Below, one piece after another: positions 52,418 to 60,978 of a DNA stretch of 64,000 bases. The DNA lies in NCBI GenBank assembly GCA_019695215.1, contig JAIBAK010000012.1:16967-80966 (forward strand), given 5' to 3'. Under the pieces are notes generated by a model that was not told the DNA's origin, searched no databases, and saw only the letters and a list, made by a program, of their open reading frames with translations. Within the stretch, counting starts at the first letter, position 1; every line of letters begins with the position of its first letter. The translations under genes were made by a program, and so were the position numbers. Origin of the DNA: Bacteroidia bacterium. Its GTDB lineage: Bacteria; Bacteroidota; Bacteroidia; UKL13-3.

Positions 52418-52935
52418 TGTCATTTACCTTACGTCAGGCAAACGCACAGGACGCAGAAGCATTATCGCAACTGGGTGCTACTACTTTTTACGATACCTTT
52501 CATACGTTTCACACCCATGACGATATGAAAAAGTATATAGCCCATGCCTATAATATCGAAAAGATAAGTGCGTGCCTTACCAATCCCGGCATCATGTATT
52601 ACCTGGCCCTGAATAACGGATTGCCGGTGGGCTATATAAAGCTTATTAAGAATGTACAGCCTCCCGAGTTGCCCGAGGGACGTGTGGCCGAACTGGAAAA
52701 AATTTATGTGCTGAAAGAATATCTTGGAACAGGCATTGGAAAAAAACTCATGCAACAGGCTATTGTTGCAATGGTGCAGGAAAATTTCGACTGGTTGTTT
52801 TTGGGTGTGTGGCAGCAAAACCAGCGGGCACTTGATTTTTATAAAGGTTTTGGATGGGAAATTTGCGGTGTCAGGCAATTTAAACTTGGCGATACCATTT
52901 GCGATGATTACGTACTTAAACTAAAATTGGGATAA
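52417..52935 (+). CDS. GNAT family N-acetyltransferase
   Basis: A 172-residue GNAT protein: acetyl-CoA-binding V-L-K-E-YLGTGIGKKLMQQAI (motif A, Q/R-x-x-G-x-G/A as LGTGIG), preceded by the beta strand AELEKIYVL and followed by WLFLGVWQQNQRALDFYKGFGWE (motif B). Substrate unknown. One base overlap with nadD. Confidence 0.88.
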   Translation: MSFTLRQANAQDAEALSQLGATTFYDTFHTFHTHDDMKKYIAHAYNIEKISACLTNPGIMYYLALNNGLPVGYIKLIKNVQPPELPEGRVAELEKIYVLKEYLGTGIGKKLMQQAIVAMVQENFDWLFLGVWQQNQRALDFYKGFGWEICGVRQFKLGDTICDDYVLKLKLG

Positions 52936-53035
52936 TTGGTCTGCCTTACTGCTTCCCACAATTAGATTTTTTGCTCTCCCTTTTACGTATCCCTTTGCAT
53001 GCAGAATTGTGTTACAGAGAAAGCAATAATTTCTT

Positions 53036-54646
53036 TTACCTTTTCAAAATTTTAAAATAAACGGGTATTGAGTTTAACTCTGTCTGCACCACATAAAATC
53101 CGGGTGGTAATGTATTGAGTGAAATGTTTTGGAGAGCCCGATTTTGTAAAAAAGCTTCCAACACTTTTTTCCCGCTCATATCAATCACGGTAAAAACTCC
53201 TGTAATAAGCTGCGGGTCGTTTATTTCAACTGAAACATTATCGGCAACAATGGTAGGATATAATTGAATTCGTTTTTTAAGTTCAGCCTGAGTTGGGTTG
53301 ATTCCGTTGTACGTTTTCAGCAGCGAGTCGGCACGGCAGGCATCGGGCACTCCGTAGCCGTAAAAATTATCCGGGTTGTTTAAATGATTTGCACTAACGG
53401 TAATAGCGCGCATGATTTCCCAGCTGCTGCGTTGCGGATTGGCTTGTTTAAGGCAGGCAGCCAACCCGGCAATGAGCGGAGACGAAAGCGAAGTGCCGCT
53501 GGTAAATGTAATATATCCGGCATCGCTTATGCAGGCCGCATTAGCACCCATTGCCGTTACATCCGGTTTTATTTTTCCGGTAGCGGTTGGCCCTACTGAC
53601 GACATGCTGTGGTATTGTTTATTGGCATCAACACTACCCACACATAAAATAGAGTCGGCATCGCAGGGGGCGCAAATAGTAGTTGCTTTAGCCGAGCCCT
53701 CGTTGCCGGCACTGTTCACCACTATCATTCCCTTGGCAGCTGCCCAGCGTGCGGCATTGGTAACAATGGCTGTTTTGCCATCCATTTGTGCATCGGTATA
53801 GTCACCTTCGCCCGGGGCAAATGTGCGGTAACTTAACGAAGAGTTTATGATATCAACTCCCAGCGAGTCGGCCCACTCGGCAGCAGCCAGCCAGTTTAAT
53901 TCTTCCTGATGCACATCGTTGACATTATTTATTTCTGTAACGGCAAACGCAAAATCGGCACCGGGAGCTGCACCCGTAAATGTGTCGGGCCACAAAGCAC
54001 CTACCGTTGAAAACACGAGCGAACCGTGGTAATGATTGGTGAATGCATTTTTATCTGGATTCACAAAATTTCGGTTGGCCACAAAACGGTTTTGCACACG
54101 GGCCGAGTCATACGCCCTGATGGTATCTATGCCCGAAAAGCCAATATCAAAAAATGCCACAAACACTCCGCGGCCGGTAAATCCGTTTTGATGCAGGCAC
54201 ATCAGATTAAGCATATTATTTTGTGTGGCTGTATTGCCAAAACCCGCGGTAGTAACTTGTGTTGTTGCTTCCGTTCGGGTGTTGACCACTTCACTTTGAA
54301 ACGGTTGTGCCGATTGAATAAACGGAAACATTTGGAGCAACTGTGCAGCCGATAACGAAGTGGTAACATGTACCATGTTCAACCAGCGCGAGGCAAGGTG
54401 TACCACCACCCCATGTTGCTGCATAGCCTCCACATATGTGGTATTCACAGGCAAATCGGTTTCGGAAAAAGCAATGCCCCGCTGTTTGTGCTTGCTTATG
54501 GCTAAGGGAGAAAGTGCCGCGGCTATACTTTTTTCAGATACAACTGTACCCTTGTTTTTTAAAAATAAAAGATATTGATTGTTTTGAGCAGTTGCATGCA
54601 GGGTTATAAGCAGCAGGGCGGGGATAAAAAATTTTCGTATAAACAT
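53036..54646 (-). CDS. Subtilisin-like serine peptidase with T9SS sorting domain
   Basis: About 536 residues from the ATG at 54646 (signal peptide MFIRKFFIPALLLITLHATAQ). An inhibitor-like propeptide region precedes the S8 domain. The catalytic triad is visible: Asp167 in VAFFDIGFSG, His207 in HYHGS, Ser386 in SGTSLSSPLIAGL, with the oxyanion Asn in VNSAGNEGS. The C-terminal ~75 residues are a type-A T9SS domain (IQLYPTIVADNVSVEI ... PPGFYVVQTELN). It should be a secreted or surface peptidase active outside the cell. Divergent from exonuclease III. Confidence 0.93.
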   Translation of the reverse strand: MFIRKFFIPALLLITLHATAQNNQYLLFLKNKGTVVSEKSIAAALSPLAISKHKQRGIAFSETDLPVNTTYVEAMQQHGVVVHLASRWLNMVHVTTSLSAAQLLQMFPFIQSAQPFQSEVVNTRTEATTQVTTAGFGNTATQNNMLNLMCLHQNGFTGRGVFVAFFDIGFSGIDTIRAYDSARVQNRFVANRNFVNPDKNAFTNHYHGSLVFSTVGALWPDTFTGAAPGADFAFAVTEINNVNDVHQEELNWLAAAEWADSLGVDIINSSLSYRTFAPGEGDYTDAQMDGKTAIVTNAARWAAAKGMIVVNSAGNEGSAKATTICAPCDADSILCVGSVDANKQYHSMSSVGPTATGKIKPDVTAMGANAACISDAGYITFTSGTSLSSPLIAGLAACLKQANPQRSSWEIMRAITVSANHLNNPDNFYGYGVPDACRADSLLKTYNGINPTQAELKKRIQLYPTIVADNVSVEINDPQLITGVFTVIDMSGKKVLEAFLQNRALQNISLNTLPPGFYVVQTELNSIPVYFKILKR

Positions 54647-54721
54647 ATCACTAATCAAGTCCAAAGTTACGCAATAAGAGTTGCATGACGTATGTTTGAA
54701 AAAGTAAAACGCAGGTAAAAA

Positions 54722-55489
54722 ATGAAAATCATTTCCTACAATGTAAACGGAATACGCTCGGCCATGAGCAAGGGACTGGTAAACTGGATGCAGCGCGAAA
54801 GCGCAGATGTGTATTGCTTTCAGGAAACCAAAGCATCACCCGAACAGGTAGATTTAATGCTGTTTGATTTAATAGGCTACAAAACCTGGTGGTTTTCGGC
54901 CGAGAAAAAAGGATATAGCGGAGTAGCCATTATTTCGCGTAAGCAACCCGACCATATAGAATACGGATTTAATAATCCGGAATACGACAGGGAGGGCCGC
55001 ATCATCCGGGCCGATTTTGGTGACCTTTCGGTTATCAGTGTATATATTCCTTCAGGGTCGAGCGGAGAGGAGCGGCAGGCATACAAAATGAAATGGCTCA
55101 CTTTTTTTGAAAACTATATAAGCCGGCTAAAAAAGAGCAGACCCAATCTGGTAATAGGCGGTGATTACAATATTTGCCGCGAGGCCATTGATATTCACGA
55201 TCCGGTTGGAAACAAAAACAGTTCGGGGTTTTTGCCCGAAGAGCGGGCGTGGTTTGCACAGTTTATCGAGCAACAGGGAATGGTTGATTCGTTTCGTGAA
55301 TTGCATAACGAACCGCATCGTTACTCGTGGTGGACTTTTAGGGCGGCTGCCCGTTCGCGCAACAAAGGCTGGCGCATAGATTACAATTTACTTAGTGCAT
55401 CGCTGCATTCCAAACTGGAGGATGCCGATATTTACCAATCGGTAGTGCACTCCGACCATTGTCCTGTAATGGTAAAACTGAAGTTATAA
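54722..55489 (+). CDS. xth: Exodeoxyribonuclease III (AP endonuclease)
   Basis: A 255-residue enzyme of base-excision repair that cuts at abasic sites. The EEP fold motifs are ISYNVNGIRSA, CFQETKA (metal-binding Glu), GYSGVAIISR, GDYNICR, WRIDYNLLS and HSDHCPV. Length is normal. Its 3' end overlaps by 6 bp with the convergent Rieske-like gene. Confidence 0.95.
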   Translation: MKIISYNVNGIRSAMSKGLVNWMQRESADVYCFQETKASPEQVDLMLFDLIGYKTWWFSAEKKGYSGVAIISRKQPDHIEYGFNNPEYDREGRIIRADFGDLSVISVYIPSGSSGEERQAYKMKWLTFFENYISRLKKSRPNLVIGGDYNICREAIDIHDPVGNKNSSGFLPEERAWFAQFIEQQGMVDSFRELHNEPHRYSWWTFRAAARSRNKGWRIDYNLLSASLHSKLEDADIYQSVVHSDHCPVMVKLKL

Positions 55490-55936
55490 CGGAGAACTTG
55501 AAATATGCATTTGCACTCCGTTGCGGGCTACATAATATTTTTTAAGGGCATACCTTGCCGGTCCGCCAAAAACAAAACCATCTAAGCTGTACTTAGAGTT
55601 GCAGCACGGTATCCACACCGAGTTTTTATAGCTGCCGCATTGTAAAAACGCTTCCGAATTATCCATGCTCACAATGGAGCACGAGTCGTACACATTGTAC
55701 GTGCAATTGCGATCAAAGGCCACCACCTCATCAAGGCCATTGTGGTAAATAAATAATCCGCGGTTACCTGCCGGGTAATAAGCCCACCCGCCAATGGTAT
55801 TCAGTTGCTGGTATTGCGGAAGGGTTGTGTTTATGTACACATCTACCAGTACATCGGGCACAGGGCTGTTTTGTGCGGTTTTGTCTTTGCAGGTTACAAA
55901 TAACAAAACGATGAAGATTAAACTAATTTTATTCAT
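55484..55936 (-). CDS. Rieske-like lipoprotein without the iron-sulfur ligands
   Basis: A 150-residue lipoprotein (LFVTC; lipobox Cys16). From residue ~70 it follows a Rieske fold: box I C78-T-Y80 where active Rieske proteins have CxH, and box II I109-P-C-C-N-S114-K-Y-S-L-D-G, aligned with C-P-C-H-G-S-x-F-x-L-D-G. The two His and one of the Cys ligands are replaced (His to Tyr80, Cys to Ile109, His to Cys112). Cys86, Cys100 and Cys111/112 remain and could form disulfides. The GPA and Y motif that closes the domain is kept (FGGPARYALKKY). A [2Fe-2S] cluster is unlikely; function unknown. Tails overlap exonuclease III by 6 bp. Confidence 0.72.
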   Translation of the reverse strand: MNKISLIFIVLLFVTCKDKTAQNSPVPDVLVDVYINTTLPQYQQLNTIGGWAYYPAGNRGLFIYHNGLDEVVAFDRNCTYNVYDSCSIVSMDNSEAFLQCGSYKNSVWIPCCNSKYSLDGFVFGGPARYALKKYYVARNGVQMHISSSPL

Positions 55937-56093
55937 ATGTAAAAACCCTTTTCCTGTTTCCTTCCCTTGCTCTCAAAATCCATTATTCAAATTTACTACA
56001 ACAATTCAATTTTAAGTAGGCCATTTTTATCAATATAATCTTCGGTTGCTGAAGTTACTCCACAAAAGAACTTGTGACAGCATGGGCGTTATA

Positions 56094-56954
56094 TTAGAGC
56101 CGTCTGCACACATTGCAATCGCTATGAGTAACTTCTAAGTAATTCCTTTTCACCTTACCATATCGATTATATTTATATAGTGCACTTCCAGAAATCGCAT
56201 TAGGAAATTTTGAATAATGTACATGAACAATACAATCAATTTTGTTTTTTTTATTGTAAAACTCAAAGCCCGTTGAATCGTATTTATTATACAATAAAAA
56301 GCTGGAAAAGCAATTTTTAAAATTATAGCTCCAGCTTACGAATGAATTAGGACAGCTTACTTTAATTTTACTAATTTTATACCCTTTGTTATATCGATAA
56401 TATGAGATATGGATATGTGAATTACTGGTTATTATGTCTATACTGTCCAAGTCGTATCCACTATAACTTATTTTAAAAACAAACCCTCCTAAATATTGAC
56501 GAACTTGAAAAGTTGATGGTGGTGGAGCTTTTTCTCCATAAACACCGACAACTCTATATGCTTTCAGACTGTCTAATTCCAAAAATGTATCCTTAAACGC
56601 AAGAAAAGGAGCACTTTTCCATAGAGTTAAAAGTACCTTTTCACCTTGCCCATTCATTGCTTGTAGTACTTGTTTCTGAAGATCAATTTTAAATATGGAA
56701 TCAATTGAGCAATATGTTAAAGAAGTACCTTGATCAAACTTAATAACGTGTTCTCCATTATTAAACAGGCATAATTTGTTCTTCTCATTGTGACCAAAAA
56801 GATACTCAATTTGCTGAGATTGGCCGACTGCATCATTAAGCAAAAGCAGATAACAAATTATGAGTAATGTTTTTTTGATCTTTCCTCCTTCGCTCGCGTG
56901 CCGCGAGTGTATGTTATCACCATAGCCTTTGGCTATCTCGGTTTCTTTGTTCAT
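56094..56954 (-). CDS. Unknown exported protein, AT-rich, start inside a repeat
   Basis: The ATG at 56954 gives 286 residues, but the first ~22 (NKETEIAKGYGDNIHSRHAS) are encoded by a 193-bp tandem repeat that also carries the same start in the second copy, so they are probably not native. The natural N-terminus seems to be the hydrophobic signal sequence around residue 26 (KIKKTLLIICYLLLLNDAVGQ). A Shine-Dalgarno-like GGAGGAAAG lies there, but the codon at the expected start is ATC. Possibly an ATG was lost and the repeat now supplies the start. The mature part is Tyr- and Lys-rich, with a Cys-pair end (CNVCRRL), and matches nothing recognised. Codon use is much more AT-rich than the neighbours. 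Confidence 0.55.
   Translation of the reverse strand: MNKETEIAKGYGDNIHSRHASEGGKIKKTLLIICYLLLLNDAVGQSQQIEYLFGHNEKNKLCLFNNGEHVIKFDQGTSLTYCSIDSIFKIDLQKQVLQAMNGQGEKVLLTLWKSAPFLAFKDTFLELDSLKAYRVVGVYGEKAPPPSTFQVRQYLGGFVFKISYSGYDLDSIDIITSNSHIHISYYRYNKGYKISKIKVSCPNSFVSWSYNFKNCFSSFLLYNKYDSTGFEFYNKKNKIDCIVHVHYSKFPNAISGSALYKYNRYGKVKRNYLEVTHSDCNVCRRL
56887..56910. repeat. 24-bp inverted repeat, left arm
   Basis: Begins CCTTCGCTCGCGTGCCG and is the exact reverse complement of 57072-57095; the arms are 161 bp apart. The arm also contains its own small hairpin CTCGCG-TGC-CGCGAG. Confidence 0.88.
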
Positions 56955-57099
56955 GCCACTTCAATTTGCCCCTGAAACATATCCTAAACGCTGTTGCTTT
57001 CTGTGTTCACTCATTAATCGCATAATTAATTAAAGTTTTCGTGGCTGGCAATATGCCTGTGCAATTGGCTTACACTCGCGGCACGCGAGCGAAGGCGAA
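56907..57099. repeat. 193-bp tandem direct repeat, unit 1
   Basis: Starts GTGTATGTTATCACCATAGC and contains, on the minus strand, the start codon and first residues of the upstream unknown gene. Identity to unit 2 is about 94% over the first ~170 bp by eye. Confidence 0.88.
57072..57095. repeat. 24-bp inverted repeat, right arm
   Basis: Exact reverse complement of 56887-56910, located at the end of repeat unit 1. The corresponding place in unit 2 (near 57265-57285) is a degraded version (ACACTCGTGGCACGAAGGC). Confidence 0.88.
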
Positions 57100-57292
57100 G
57101 TGTATGTTATCACCATAGCCTTTGGCTATCTCTGTTTCTTTGTTCATTCCACTTCAATTGGCACCTGAAACATATCCTAAACGCTGTTGCTTTCTGTGTT
57201 CACTTATTAACCGCTAAATTAATTAAAGTTTTCGTGGCTGGCAATATGCCCGTGCAATTGGCTTACACTCGTGGCACGAAGGCGTAGGAGTT
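57100..57292. repeat. 193-bp tandem direct repeat, unit 2
   Basis: Second unit, filling most of the 342-bp space before the 3-hydroxyacyl-CoA dehydrogenase gene. On its minus strand the same ORF start recurs (MNKETEIAKGYGDNIH) but runs into a stop within 25 codons. No other gene or RNA is seen in this space. Confidence 0.88.
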
Positions 57293-57296
57293 GGTT

Positions 57297-58148
57297 TTAT
57301 TCATACGTATAAAACCCTTTACCTGTTTTGCGACCCCAGTGGCCGGCATCTACTTTTTGTTGTTGCAGGCGGCTTGGTCTGAATTTTCCGTCCTGATGAA
57401 AGAGGTTGTAAATAGAATTAGTCACCGAAAAATTGGTGTCCACGCCTATCAAATCCATCAGCCTGAACGGACCTAATTTAAACCCCGATGCCTCGGCCAG
57501 ATCGTCAATGGTTTCAATGGGGGCAATATTTTCTTCGGCAAGTTTTAATCCTTCTACATAATAGTGGCGGGCTACTCTGTTTACAATAAAACCGGGAGCA
57601 TCTTTAGCCATCACGGCAGTTTTGCCCACTTTAGTTATCAGGTTTTTTGCTGTTTGGGCCACGGCTTCGCTGGTTTGCACACCCGATATAATCTCCACTA
57701 ATTTCATAATATGGGCCGGATTAAAAAAGTGAATTCCCACCACGCGCTCGGGGTGCGGCACTCCGGCAGCAATTTGTGTTACGGGAATAGACGAAGTGTT
57801 GGTGGCTAAAATGGTTTCAGGCGGATTGATGGATGCAATTTCTGAAAACAATTTGCATTTAATATCCAGCCGCTCCACTACTGCTTCAATCACCAGTTCG
57901 GCCTTAAGCAGGTTAAAATTGTTGGTAACTGTAATTCGTTTTTGTGTTTCGAGAAATGCCTCCCCGCTCAGTTTCCCCTTTTCCACGGCTACTTTCAGGT
58001 TTTTTTCAATTACCGCTTTTGCTTTTTCCAGTGCCTCTATCTGAATATCGTAGAGCACTACATTAAATCCTGCAGCAGCAAAAACCTGGGCTATTCCGGC
58101 ACCCATGGTTCCTGATCCGAGGACAGCCACATGTTGAATGTTGATCAT
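57297..58148 (-). CDS. 3-hydroxyacyl-CoA dehydrogenase (3-hydroxybutyryl-CoA type)
   Basis: A 283-residue NAD-dependent dehydrogenase. N-terminal Rossmann motif VAVLGSGTMGAGIAQVFAAAG, then LVIEAVVERLDIK, ILATNTSSIPVTQIA, VVGIHFFNPAHIMKLVEIISG (catalytic His/Asn), APGFIVNRV and a C-terminal domain. The length fits short-chain 3-hydroxybutyryl-CoA dehydrogenase (Hbd/PaaH-like), which oxidises 3-hydroxyacyl-CoA in fatty acid or butyrate metabolism. It stands alone, next to repeats. Confidence 0.94.
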   Translation of the reverse strand: MINIQHVAVLGSGTMGAGIAQVFAAAGFNVVLYDIQIEALEKAKAVIEKNLKVAVEKGKLSGEAFLETQKRITVTNNFNLLKAELVIEAVVERLDIKCKLFSEIASINPPETILATNTSSIPVTQIAAGVPHPERVVGIHFFNPAHIMKLVEIISGVQTSEAVAQTAKNLITKVGKTAVMAKDAPGFIVNRVARHYYVEGLKLAEENIAPIETIDDLAEASGFKLGPFRLMDLIGVDTNFSVTNSIYNLFHQDGKFRPSRLQQQKVDAGHWGRKTGKGFYTYE

Positions 58149-58207
58149 ACGTCAACAAATTTACTTGAAAAAACTGACAGGACGCGTATTTTCGGAGATT
58201 CAACTTT

Positions 58208-58993
58208 ATGCGCCTTACAAAAAGCAGCTTTTTATTGTTTTTAGGAATTATCGTGCTGTTGTCATGCAAACAACATAAGGGTGAGTTGCAGCGATCGCGA
58301 TCCAAAGGAAAAACCAAAGTAAAAAGCGAGCCTAAAGAAAAACAAACCAAAGAAGAGTGGCGTTTGGAATGGTCGGAAGGATTTGAGCGTATCGATGCGG
58401 GGCTGTGGACAAAACGCGACTGGTTTAAGGGTGATGGAAGCACCGGATTTAATCCGATAAATGCCGAAACCGATGAGGGCCACCTGATGCTTACCCTGAA
58501 TGCCGAACCTTATAACAACAAACCCATTTCGGGGGCCGAAATATACAGTACCCGCGAAGTAGCTTTTGGCAAACTGGAAGTAAAAATGCGGGTGCCCAAA
58601 GGCAAGGGAATAGCATGCTCTATGGTTACTACCTCCCTGGTGGGGGCCGAAAAAAAACCTCACGATGAGGTAAGCATTCAGTTTAAAGGCTCGGAAACGC
58701 GCAGTGTGTTTTTCAATTATTTTAAACGGAAAGAACAGCCGCTCAACGGCAACAGTTACTTTTTGCCTTTTGATGCATCAGACGGATTTCATATTTATTC
58801 CATTGAACGAAGTCATCGATACATCAGGTGGTTTATTGACGGCAAACTTTATTACCAAACCTACGAAGGCATTCCGGGCTCGGCCCACCGTATTATGTTC
58901 AGTATCTGGAGCTCTTCGGACGAGGCCGCGATTAAAAACATGCCGGCTGTTTTGTTTGTTGACTATGTAAAATATTTTACCCGCAACCATTAA
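58208..58993 (+). CDS. GH16-like lipoprotein, acid/base residue missing
   Basis: A 261-residue protein: signal peptide with lipobox Cys20 (IVLLSC), a Lys/Arg-rich linker, then a GH16-type jelly roll (laminarinase/kappa-carrageenase fold). Visible features are LMLTLNAEP, SGAEIYSTREVAFGKLEVKMRVP, the active-site strand at 153-160, and HIYSIERSHRYIRWFIDGKLYY. In active GH16 the site reads E-x-D-x-(x)-E; here it is D-E154-V-S156-I-Q158-F, so the nucleophile Glu is kept while the central Asp and the acid/base Glu are Ser and Gln. Hydrolysis is unlikely; binding of a beta-glucan or other polymer is possible. Its stop is 63 bp before the deacetylase-fold gene, which may share its transcript. Confidence 0.78.
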   Translation: MRLTKSSFLLFLGIIVLLSCKQHKGELQRSRSKGKTKVKSEPKEKQTKEEWRLEWSEGFERIDAGLWTKRDWFKGDGSTGFNPINAETDEGHLMLTLNAEPYNNKPISGAEIYSTREVAFGKLEVKMRVPKGKGIACSMVTTSLVGAEKKPHDEVSIQFKGSETRSVFFNYFKRKEQPLNGNSYFLPFDASDGFHIYSIERSHRYIRWFIDGKLYYQTYEGIPGSAHRIMFSIWSSSDEAAIKNMPAVLFVDYVKYFTRNH

Positions 58994-59056
58994 TCGAACA
59001 ATTAACCGGAAGTACTCCCTATTTTTGATAAGTTTGCGCTTTACCTTACGAACACA

Positions 59057-60949
59057 TTGATAAAAAAATTAATTATTTACTCAGGCTTTGTGATATTGTT
59101 TGGCTGGTGGATTTACCGGAAACTGTACCATCCCGATGAAACCGGCATTTACAACGTGAAGCAAAGCGATATTGTTGAGTTCGACACAATCAAAGGACCG
59201 CAGCAAGATTTGCGTATACCGCTGGAAGTGGTTACTCCATGGACCCGTTTTGCCAAAGGCTCTACCGGCAGGGTAGCCATATTACTTACCGATACCAATT
59301 CGAGCTGGCTGGCATTAGTGCACGGATTTAAATCGGCCGGTATTCCGTTTTTAGTTACCCAAAACTATAAGGCAGCACTAAAACACCAGATGGTGGTAGT
59401 GTATCCAACCCTTTCGCCTCGGTATTTAAACACTGAGGCTTTGCGCGCTATGGCCGAGTTTCCGCGTAATGGCGGAATTTTAGTTGCCTTTAATGTAACC
59501 AGTGAGGGAATAAGCGAAGTGTTTGGATTTAAAAAATCGGCTCCGCAGTATAAACGGTATGAATTGAGGTTTGAACGAACGGTACCCGAAAACTCGCATA
59601 TGGGAAATGCCAGCAACTGGATAATTCGTTTGGGAAATAAGGAAGCCGGAGCCGACCCCATTGCTTCTACAAGTTATATAGGTGTGCTAAATAAACCGCT
59701 CGCTTATTACGAAGACAATACAGCTGCTGTAATTGTGAAGCCATATGCAGTAGGTCGCTCTTATGCCATTGGTCTTGATTTGGGATATTTTTTACATAAG
59801 GCTTATAACAATATCAGGGAAGATTTGGGGGTGAGCAGCCTGTCGCAAATTTCGCCCACGGCCGATGTGCTGATGAACCTGCTTAAAAATATTTATCAGC
59901 AAAACTGCCGCAATGCTGTAACCATTTCTCCCATTCCCGAAAACAAAAAACTTTCGGTGGTAATTACTCATAATGTCAGTTCAAAAAAACAATTTTTTAA
60001 TGCCCTGCATTTTGCCCATTTTGAGCATAGTCAGAAAATAAAAGCCACCTATTTTGTGCAGGCTAAATACATTAACGATTATACAGGTGCCGCCTTTATT
60101 ACTCCTGCAAACGCCAAATACCTGAAAAAAATGGTGGAATGGGGAATGGAAATTGGAAGCCAAGCAGTAACCGCCACTGACAAATTCAATTACCTAAGCA
60201 CTGGAAACGGAAAAGAAACATACCCCGACTATCTGCCCTACGTATATGACAATAAAAAAGTGTACAACGCCACTATAACAGGTGAACTGCGTATAAGCAA
60301 ATTTTTACTTGAAAGGGTTGCCGGTATTCCGGTTAACAGTTTTCGCACGGCTGCTTATCAGGTGCCGCAAAGTTTACCTCAATTGCTAAAAGCAGCCAAG
60401 TACCTGTACAGTTCTTCAACTACTATAAACCGTACTTACACGCACCGGCCTTTTCCGTTGAATTATGGTTACGATAATTTTTCGGAGACAGGTGTATTTG
60501 AATTTCCGGTAACCATCAACGATGAATTTTCGGCCGGACAACTCAAAGAACAATTGGGTAAAACCATTGAGATGGCTTATGAACTTACCAATTTTCAGGG
60601 TACCATGCTCATTTCGCTTACCCCCGATACACTGGCAAAACTTGATTTCGAAAAAGACCTGCTCGAGTCGGTGAAAGAATTTTCGTGGGTGGGTTCACTT
60701 AACGATTATGCAGCGTTTTGGAAAGCTCGCGACAAAGTTGAAATAGACATGTACGGGGATACCCTGCTTGAAGTAAATGCCCCTCTCTCCATTACCGGAC
60801 TCACCATTCAGTTGCCTGAGGGATGGCAAATGTACAACTACGAACCTATTGACCTTCCCGTTGACCAATACGATGATAAACTGTGGTTTTACAACTTTAA
60901 GGGGAAAGCTAAAATTTACCTTACCCGCAAAGAATTAAATACTCCCTGA
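59057..60949 (+). CDS. NodB-fold (polysaccharide deacetylase-like) membrane protein, metal ligands missing
   Basis: A 630-residue protein starting TTG (no ATG nearby; the hydrophobic N-terminus IIYSGFVILFGWWIY follows directly). Residues ~60-290 are an alpha/beta region with LALVHGF and GGILVAFN; from ~300 there is a NodB-type barrel. The first motif, usually [TS][FH]D[DV]D, reads T304-H-N306-V-S308, and the second, usually HSxxH, reads Q369-A-V-T-A373, so the metal-binding Asp and both His are replaced; the later FRTAAY keeps the Arg. The protein is anchored by one N-terminal helix. It is probably catalytically inactive as a deacetylase. A -7 type box TAAGTTTG lies at 59029-59036. Confidence 0.72.
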   Translation: MIKKLIIYSGFVILFGWWIYRKLYHPDETGIYNVKQSDIVEFDTIKGPQQDLRIPLEVVTPWTRFAKGSTGRVAILLTDTNSSWLALVHGFKSAGIPFLVTQNYKAALKHQMVVVYPTLSPRYLNTEALRAMAEFPRNGGILVAFNVTSEGISEVFGFKKSAPQYKRYELRFERTVPENSHMGNASNWIIRLGNKEAGADPIASTSYIGVLNKPLAYYEDNTAAVIVKPYAVGRSYAIGLDLGYFLHKAYNNIREDLGVSSLSQISPTADVLMNLLKNIYQQNCRNAVTISPIPENKKLSVVITHNVSSKKQFFNALHFAHFEHSQKIKATYFVQAKYINDYTGAAFITPANAKYLKKMVEWGMEIGSQAVTATDKFNYLSTGNGKETYPDYLPYVYDNKKVYNATITGELRISKFLLERVAGIPVNSFRTAAYQVPQSLPQLLKAAKYLYSSSTTINRTYTHRPFPLNYGYDNFSETGVFEFPVTINDEFSAGQLKEQLGKTIEMAYELTNFQGTMLISLTPDTLAKLDFEKDLLESVKEFSWVGSLNDYAAFWKARDKVEIDMYGDTLLEVNAPLSITGLTIQLPEGWQMYNYEPIDLPVDQYDDKLWFYNFKGKAKIYLTRKELNTP

Positions 60950-60978
60950 TTGCATAAGCATCGTTAATAAAAGCGCTG

